Shown here piece by piece: positions 57,998-64,000 of a stretch of 64,000 nucleotides of DNA; the first letter of the stretch is position 1, and each line of letters opens with the position of its first letter. Below the pieces are notes generated by a model, which ran no database searches, was not told where the DNA came from, and saw only the letters and a program-made list of their open reading frames with translations. The DNA is taken from positions 5,562,001 through 5,626,000 of the forward strand of contig CAMRHE010000076.1 in NCBI GenBank assembly GCA_947044405.1. The letters run 5' to 3'. The DNA comes from Leptodactylus fallax. Taxonomy: Eukaryota > Chordata > Amphibia > Anura > Leptodactylidae. Both the position numbers and the translations under genes were made by a program.

Positions 57998-58580
57998 AAG
58001 CTAGCCATACGCACAAGACAGCTTTATGTTGAATGATCACTTGGCCAAGAGCTATATTTCTTGATTTATTTTAATGGGGTTGGTAAAATAAGCTGCTTGC
58101 AGATCTGGTGGTGCATGATCTCGAACTAAAACAATCCCTCTCTATCCCAAACATCTACCACTGGAGCACCATAAAAATAAATGGAGCTAAAATAACAGAA
58201 TAGGTGTAGCCCATAAGTCTATGACATCCATGCAGGATCAATTAGCTTTGCCGACTCTCTATGAGTTTGGTAACTACTGAATTGTTCATGGAAGTGTCTT
58301 ATCTATATAGGGTAGACATGGTCAATTTATCCTGCAACGAAGAACATACAAACAAGCAATTTCCTGGTCTTCAAAGATGGCTCCTTTTGCCTTAGAATAA
58401 ATAAATACACACAGTCAAGCGGGAATGTATGCTCAAGCCGTTGTTCGACACCTCTGAGACCCCTAACAACAAAAGGATCAACATGTTGAAATCCAACTGT
58501 GCAAGCCTTCGTCCACCTGAAATCTTTCAGTAGGAGAGAGTTGTAAAGCCCCCTTCAAATGATAGATGGGCAGCTGGTAC
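57998..58580. mobile_element. Family J element, diverged (limits uncertain)
   Basis: AAGCTAGCCATACGCACAAG, TTGAATGATCACTTGGCCAA with GAGCTAT follows the start of the copy at 44146; AAAGGATCAACATGTTGAAA, TCCAACTGTGC matches its middle. No clear right end. Confidence 0.45.
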
Positions 58581-58612
58581 CGCCAAAATTGTCAGATTGA
58601 CCTGACTTCAAA

Positions 58613-58918
58613 GAAGTCCAGAGACCATTTAAAAACTCACTTCCCATGGGTTCTATTTGGGCCAAATCTTGGGTTTCAGGGCTGGGCCCAAGTCAGGGTC
58701 ACGTGACCAAAAACACTCAGTACCAATGCACCTCCTCCTACCTCTTCTAGATCACTGTAATAGTAAAGCCACCCCATACAGTATAGGTAAGTAAAAGGCA
58801 AATCATGTTGGTTCCAATAATGTGACCCAGAGAAGGAACCAGGCAGAAACCGGAGGATTGGCCAGACTAGAACCCAGTGGAAGTCAGTTTTTATACAGTC
58901 CCTGGAGAACCCCTTTAA
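58613..58918. mobile_element. TTAA-type element, family F
   Basis: Matches the copy at 39324: ACCATTTAAAAACTCACTTC, GGTCACGTGACC, AGGTAAGTAAAAGG, ACAGTCCCTGGAGAACCCC, ending at TTAA (58915-58918). The left end is worn. Confidence 0.75.
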
Positions 58919-59925
58919 TCCAATGCGTATGGCTATTTTATAATCTACCCCACTCCTTTCCTTTCATCCACATATTCTTCCCAACTCACGTCAAATTCAT
59001 TTTTCCATCAGTATTAACGACCGTATTGGAAAGCTGGAGCGCTAGATGTATTCAATTATGTTACCTCTATTAGTATGTATAAAAGCCCTCAAAATATCAG
59101 TCACTTGTGAACTCTAAAAGATGTCAAATGACAATGCCAATAGCTAATATTTTATGCAATGCCACCTCCAAAAGACAAGCAAGAACGCAGTAAATATTCG
59201 AGCGCCCTGGCATCCAGATAAAATACAGACATTGTGATATGCTTCCGTAGTCAAGCCTTTTCAACCAAAAGATCTTATCATGAACATCCTTTGTTGAGTT
59301 AAAGGCCTATCAAAGATCCTATAATGCTGACATATAAAAAGCCTGTTAATGCATCACTGGCTTGCTCTCGCATCTCTCAGGCCGACCAATGAGTTACGGG
59401 AACACGTCTCTTAGTACCTGACAGGCTTCTCTTTAACGGCTCTGCTTGTAATGTAGGAAAGCATTTTTAGCCTTACTGAAAACTGACTGTTTACATGTGC
59501 TGTAATGTAACATGTAATGTTTCAGGCATGTCTGTCAAATGATCAGACGGATCATGGATCATAAAGACGGCTCAAAACGAACATTTTAGATTTTGCTCAT
59601 AAGTTATTCATAGTGGAGGAGACAATTCCTGGATATAAACTTGTATTTATGGCCGCGCATCATATCAATTCACATGGAACCAGTAATATCACTGAGGCAT
59701 GGGGCACAACCAGATGCTATGGATCCCTCGAGAGGCATTAGGTTACAAAATCATAAATATTTTTCACGCCTCCAACACATGACTGGTTTTCTAGACAATA
59801 TAATATATATGTCTATATTGTCATGGATCTTAGTTTGGTCTACAAAATGTCTGCCCTCATTGGGTATGGTAGAAAAATTCCCCTTCACTTTATCATGGTC
59901 AATGCAATTCCAGACATTTCCCTTA

Positions 59926-59929
<4 letters not shown>
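58919..59929. other. Upstream intron or flank, nothing recognised
   Basis: Repeat-poor from about 59040 to 59640; no first exon visible. Confidence 0.4.

Positions 59930-59969
<40 letters not shown>
59930..59969. repeat. (TA)n microsatellite at a SINE tail
   Basis: About 19 TA units lying at the 3' end of the minus-strand SINE at 59970; it probably grew from the SINE tail. Confidence 0.94.
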
Positions 59970-59972
<3 letters not shown>

Positions 59973-60190
59973 CCAACATATTCTGCAGTGCTTTACAGAT
60001 GTCAATATTACTCACTGCCCCTACCAGGACTTACTTACAGTCGAAATTCTGTATCAATATGCCTTTGGAGAGAGGGAAGGTACCCACTCAGACATGAGGA
60101 GAACAGAAACTCAAAGCTGATGCCCTTGGTCGGATTTGGACCAAAATTTCAGATCTGCAAGAGTAACCACCGAGCCACCATGCAGCCCGA
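59970..60190 (-). mobile_element. tRNA-derived SINE, diverged copy
   Basis: The reverse complement of the same SINE as at 17090: 'GCAGTGCTTTACAG' near 59986, the body in the middle, a B box with one change (GGTCCAAATCC, 60132-60142) and an A box near 60166-60180, ending in the complement of GGGCTGCATGGTGGCTC. It abuts a (TA)n tract on its 3' side, the expected position of the SINE tail. Confidence 0.85.
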
Positions 60191-60399
60191 AATAGAAAAA
60201 AATGGTCTTGTAGACCAGTAAACCCTAACCTGTAGCCCGCCAAACTTCAATTTTCGGCATGCCAGTTATCAAGGTGTAGCCATAGGGATTCGTGACATGG
60301 GTATTCCTTTCAAAGTGCAACAGTAACTTAAAGAAAACCCTTTTTCAAACACTCCGTCAGGACTTTTGTAGTCAATACATGTGACGATTGAGCCAACAT

Positions 60400-60630
60400 A
60401 ATGAACTACTAGCCACAGCGGAGAGGGGCTATAAAGAAAGTCTCTCACTCTGGAGGACCCAACACATTTGTGTATTAAATAGACAGCCTATGATTTCAAT
60501 GTGCAATGCTTCTTTTCACCTGTGGTGATGCTGCAGTAGTTGGTTTGCTAAACAATTACAGCTGATCTCTCAGGGTCCCAGCGGTAAGGACCCAAATGAT
60601 CAGTAGAACTTTATAACCAAAATTTAATAA
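60400..60630 (+). mobile_element. Interspersed repeat, family N
   Basis: CACTCTGGAGGACCCAACAC, TTTCAATGTGCAATGCTTCT, TTTCACCTGTGGTGATGCTG, CAGTAG, and TCTCAGGGTCCCAGCGG. Limits approximate. Confidence 0.62.
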
Positions 60631-63600
60631 AAACAACTGTGGGTGCGTAAAGGGGCTGTGGAGCTGGGGAATATGTTTACTAAAGTTTGGAAGTGGGGTA
60701 AAAAGAATAGAAGTGGCACTCATCTCACCAATTTGTCAATGCTCCAGTTCGGAGGCTTACCAGATCTCTACTTCACGGTCCCACCTTGGGTTATCACTGG
60801 TTGAGGTGGTTTAACAAAGCGTCAATATTTAGCAGACAGTCTATTATTTTGGTTATCGTGAAGAGACCAAAAAATAGACGCCAGTGGGACCATTAAGCCT
60901 CAGAAATGGAGCAGAAGGGGGGGGGGGGGGGTCAGCGAGGCATCTCTTTCTTTGTTACTACCTTTGAGACATTTAGTAAAAAGTTTTCCACAATGGACAA
61001 TCCCTTTAAGGTTCCTAAAATAATCTGGGTACTTGAAAGCTGTGCAACTATAGACAAGAATACTATCCATTCTAAATCAACCATAAAATTACCAATAAAA
61101 TATTTTGGCTAAGGACTCATTTAGTGGCAACAGATACAAATGTAACTCTCCGGTGATGAATAGATTAAAAAGAAAGACAAAGAGCACGAAGAAAAAAAAT
61201 GAAAAGCTGTGTAGAAAGGTTTAACATAGACCGACTCAGACAATTTAATTAAAAGCAGATTTAAAAGGGAGGGAAAAAAAAATCAGAGTCTATAATCTTA
61301 TGAGGAACCTTAAAAGAAAGCCTAACCAAAAGAGAATAAGGACATATGTTCCATGTTAGCAGTCTGGGAGGAGACAGTTATACATGTCTTCACTCCGCTA
61401 TTCACATTAACACCTTCCATATACATCAGTCACATGGGTGCAATCTAAATTCACTTCTGTGTCCCATCTTATTGATTCAGCTGCTGCCGTCCTCCCCAAG
61501 TCAACGAAGGAACCAAACAAGAAGTGTCTAAAATATCACTCAAGCAATGATTAATCCATAGGTGGACACCATAAAAATGCCATAAACATCATATACGCAC
61601 AATTACACCATCATAACAAACTATGGATCAAAATACATACATGGGGCTCACATAACGGCTGCAGGGGACAAGCAAAAGAAATGCATAAAAAAAAAAAAAA
61701 TTATAGTAAGAATAAAATTATTGTAATATTGAAAATGAAAAATATACATTTAAAAATTTTAAGTGAAAACTAATACATTTTTGTAATTTTTTTTTTTTTT
61801 TTTAACCCCAACATTACAATAAAGCAAGAACCTATTAACCAGCACATACCATTAAAAAAATATATGTTAACGTTAAGGTATATTAGACTTCTGACTTCCT
61901 GCTCTTTGTTCTGACAGGTTACATATTTTTCCCCGACACATAACTGAGCCGTATAACTCATTGTGCTTTTTATTTTATTATCACATCATAAATCATGTCT
62001 AATGATGGAAAGTTCCCATAAAAGCAGCGAAGATGCCGCCTGGCTGGAGGTTATGAATCTCAGGTTTGGTCTGAAATACCAGTTATTAATTAACATGGAA
62101 GTCTCAGAATTGAACTCCCTCCCTTGACGAAAGAAAAGCAACTGGTGGTCGTTCTCACATGAACTTGCATAACTTAGAGAAAAGCGATGGCTCCTCTATT
62201 AGCCGCCTTTGCCTTTAAACCGTCTTTGGTGAGTGCTGGATTTATTAATGATTCATACCGTCTCCGGATCACGTATTGGTGATCGGGCACTAATAAGACA
62301 TCTCCTGTACACAGAGTCTAAGGGAGAAGGAAATGGGAGAGATTCAGTAAGTCAATTACAACTGTTATATCTTAGTGTCCTGCTGAGAAGCATGTTAAAT
62401 ATGCTAATATCTTTGGACACCACAGGCAGACTCGGAGGCATTTTGCAGCTGCATCTATTAGACAGTGCTTATCTGGTGTAACAAACAGATTTCATTCCAA
62501 AACATCCAAATATCCCAATATTTTACTAGCAGTGAGGACATCTGGAACAAAAATAAAAAAGTTTTTAAAAAAATGTAAACCAACAACCTGAATTTTAGAT
62601 GAAGACGAGGCCTACGTTGCTACTTTGGTGAATGTACAGGTCGAGGGTAACATAGGGGACTAAAGGTCTCAGTAGGGTTGATGCAGCTTTATGCAAACAT
62701 ATTTTTGTGGAAGGATTTCTTCCGTCACTTTATTTTTTGGGAAGGGAATTTTTTTGATGCCGAAAGAGATTTGTCTCCTGAATTCTCGACATGCTGAGAT
62801 CAAGGGTAGGTTACCCTTACCATATAGTGGTTATTTCAATTTCGACTTTTTTTTCTACTCTAATTTTATATTCATTAAAAGGGTTGACCCATCCTGAAAA
62901 TTCATGTGCATAAAACCTGATGGCATATAAAACACTAAGGACTCATGAGCTTGAAAAGAGAGCCTCAAAGTCAGAACTACGGCCAACTCTTGTGGAACTG
63001 TCCCATCCATGTAATGAGCAGCATTTAATACAATGCACAAGACCTCCCTAATAAATCACCAGATTTCAGGTGACAAATTTTCAGTTCCACCATATCTTTT
63101 GCATACTGATCATCTTCTTTGAGCAGGACCAACCACTAAAAAGACCACTTTTCAAAGCGACTTTAGGAAGTCATCCTTAAGAGGATTTTTCAGTGACCAG
63201 ACATAACTTCCTGGGTTTCTGTCCCATGAAGAGCTTGACAGTCAAATATCAGCTTTTTTTTTTCAGAGGAAGTTTCTTATCATCCTTAAGTGGAAGTGAA
63301 AGATCTCACTGAATGCAGCTGGGTTTAGCTTCTACACCGATTTAAGTTGTAGGACAAAGCTGGACTATGCCAGAGCCAGATAGTCAATGGGCTTAAAAGT
63401 TGGCCACTAAAAGAAGTCAACTTGGCTACTGGAGAGACTGGACTGACGTCCACAAAGGTATTCATTTCAGGTCATGTATGCAAGTTATTTCAGATTCTAG
63501 AATGTTCACTGCGCTAGTAGTTTTAAATATGCTATTACCTACAAAAAACAAAATGGCAAATGAAACTGAAGAATCTAATATAATGAAATGCTCATGTACA

Positions 63601-64000
63601 AGGGGCTACTGGAAGACCTTGTAATAGTAGTGTGAGTAGTACTCTGCCACACCCTTGAATTATCATACCCAATGTTTCCACCATCTCCATCCACTTTCAA
63701 GTTGGCAATGCCCAAGACCGCCAATTTCAGCAGGACTGCCCAATCAACGAATCTGTATGGGGTCCTCTAGGCTCCCGATAACAGATCCCAGGGGAGATAA
63801 GAATCAATTAAATTTTACTGATCTTTATGGTATCCAAAAGATAAGCCACTGGCAGCCTTCTGTCCTCTTCCTAGTGAGAACACATACCGAGCAGCCTGAC
63901 AACAAACCTTCTCACAATACTCATGTCCTAGAATTAGGTTGCAATAGGAACTTCACTGTGAATGATCTTTAGAATAATGTAGAATGCAAAAATTTTTGAG
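60631..64000. other. Upstream intron or flank, mostly unrecognised
   Basis: Homopolymer runs (60917, 61687, 61786). 61960-62480 is repeat-poor and looks unique. No exon or promoter recognised. Confidence 0.4.
60917..60931. repeat. G run of 15
   Basis: An uninterrupted G run, the longest in the window; its length is prone to sequencing error. Confidence 0.9.

Larger units (their letters stand above)
56838..64000 (-). other. Upstream intron or 5' flank of ADGRL2
   Basis: Lies upstream of the predicted acceptor of the first coding exon. If that acceptor is real, this is intron between a non-coding first exon and the signal-peptide exon. No first exon or promoter is recognisable. Confidence 0.5.

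Noticed and set aside
59823..60221. 132-codon plus-strand frame
   Set aside because: Made of the (TA)n tract (Ile-Tyr runs) and the antisense of a SINE.

Overview
The window is vertebrate nuclear DNA, most likely from a frog. It is AT-rich, carries long A/T runs and (TA)n and (TAA)n microsatellites, and is packed with short palindromic interspersed repeats whose look I know from anuran genomes (TTAAAGGGGTTGTCC ends; 'GGCCATACACATTAGA' ends; 'GGCTGAGGCC…AACGCAGC' hairpins). It also has a tRNA-derived SINE. Anuran, and probably neobatrachian/hyloid, is an inference from memory of these repeats, not from a database search.

Only one gene is supported, on the minus strand: the 5' coding part of ADGRL2 (latrophilin-2, an adhesion GPCR). 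A signal-peptide exon lies at 56663-56835 (coding 56663-56735). The next coding exon, at 6435-6648, holds the first two thirds of the SUEL/rhamnose-binding lectin domain. Reading phases agree across the junction (phase 1), and the intron between them is 50,014 bp. The sequence from 6434 down to 1 is the start of the next intron. From 56836 to 64000 is either an upstream intron or the 5' flank. The rest of the gene (olfactomedin-like, hormone-receptor, GAIN, 7TM and tail parts) lies beyond base 1. No other listed open frame looks like a protein gene; the long ones fall in repeats.

The introns are a mosaic of non-autonomous elements. At least six elements are bounded by TTAA on both sides. Others are long hairpins, some nested in each other: a hAT-like element inside a 'GGCCATACAC' element at 44146-44712, and a 'GGCCATACAC' element inside a TTAA-type element near 54090-54650. 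A two-core hairpin lies at 53291-53693. At 35380-38060 a composite of about 2.2 kb, with a CpG-rich block and two nested hairpins, sits between (TAA)n tracts and three copies of a short local repeat, next to a 52-bp inverted repeat with one mismatch. Minisatellites occur at 26649-26835 and 50286-50387.

I saw no CRISPR array, prokaryotic gene, viral gene, rRNA, functional tRNA, or sign of a new multi-gene system. The notable content is the ADGRL2 gene start and the repeat architecture. Repeat-poor stretches (for example 48380-49440, 50560-51240, 61960-62480, 33240-33800) are candidates for conserved regulatory DNA, but this cannot be shown from one sequence.
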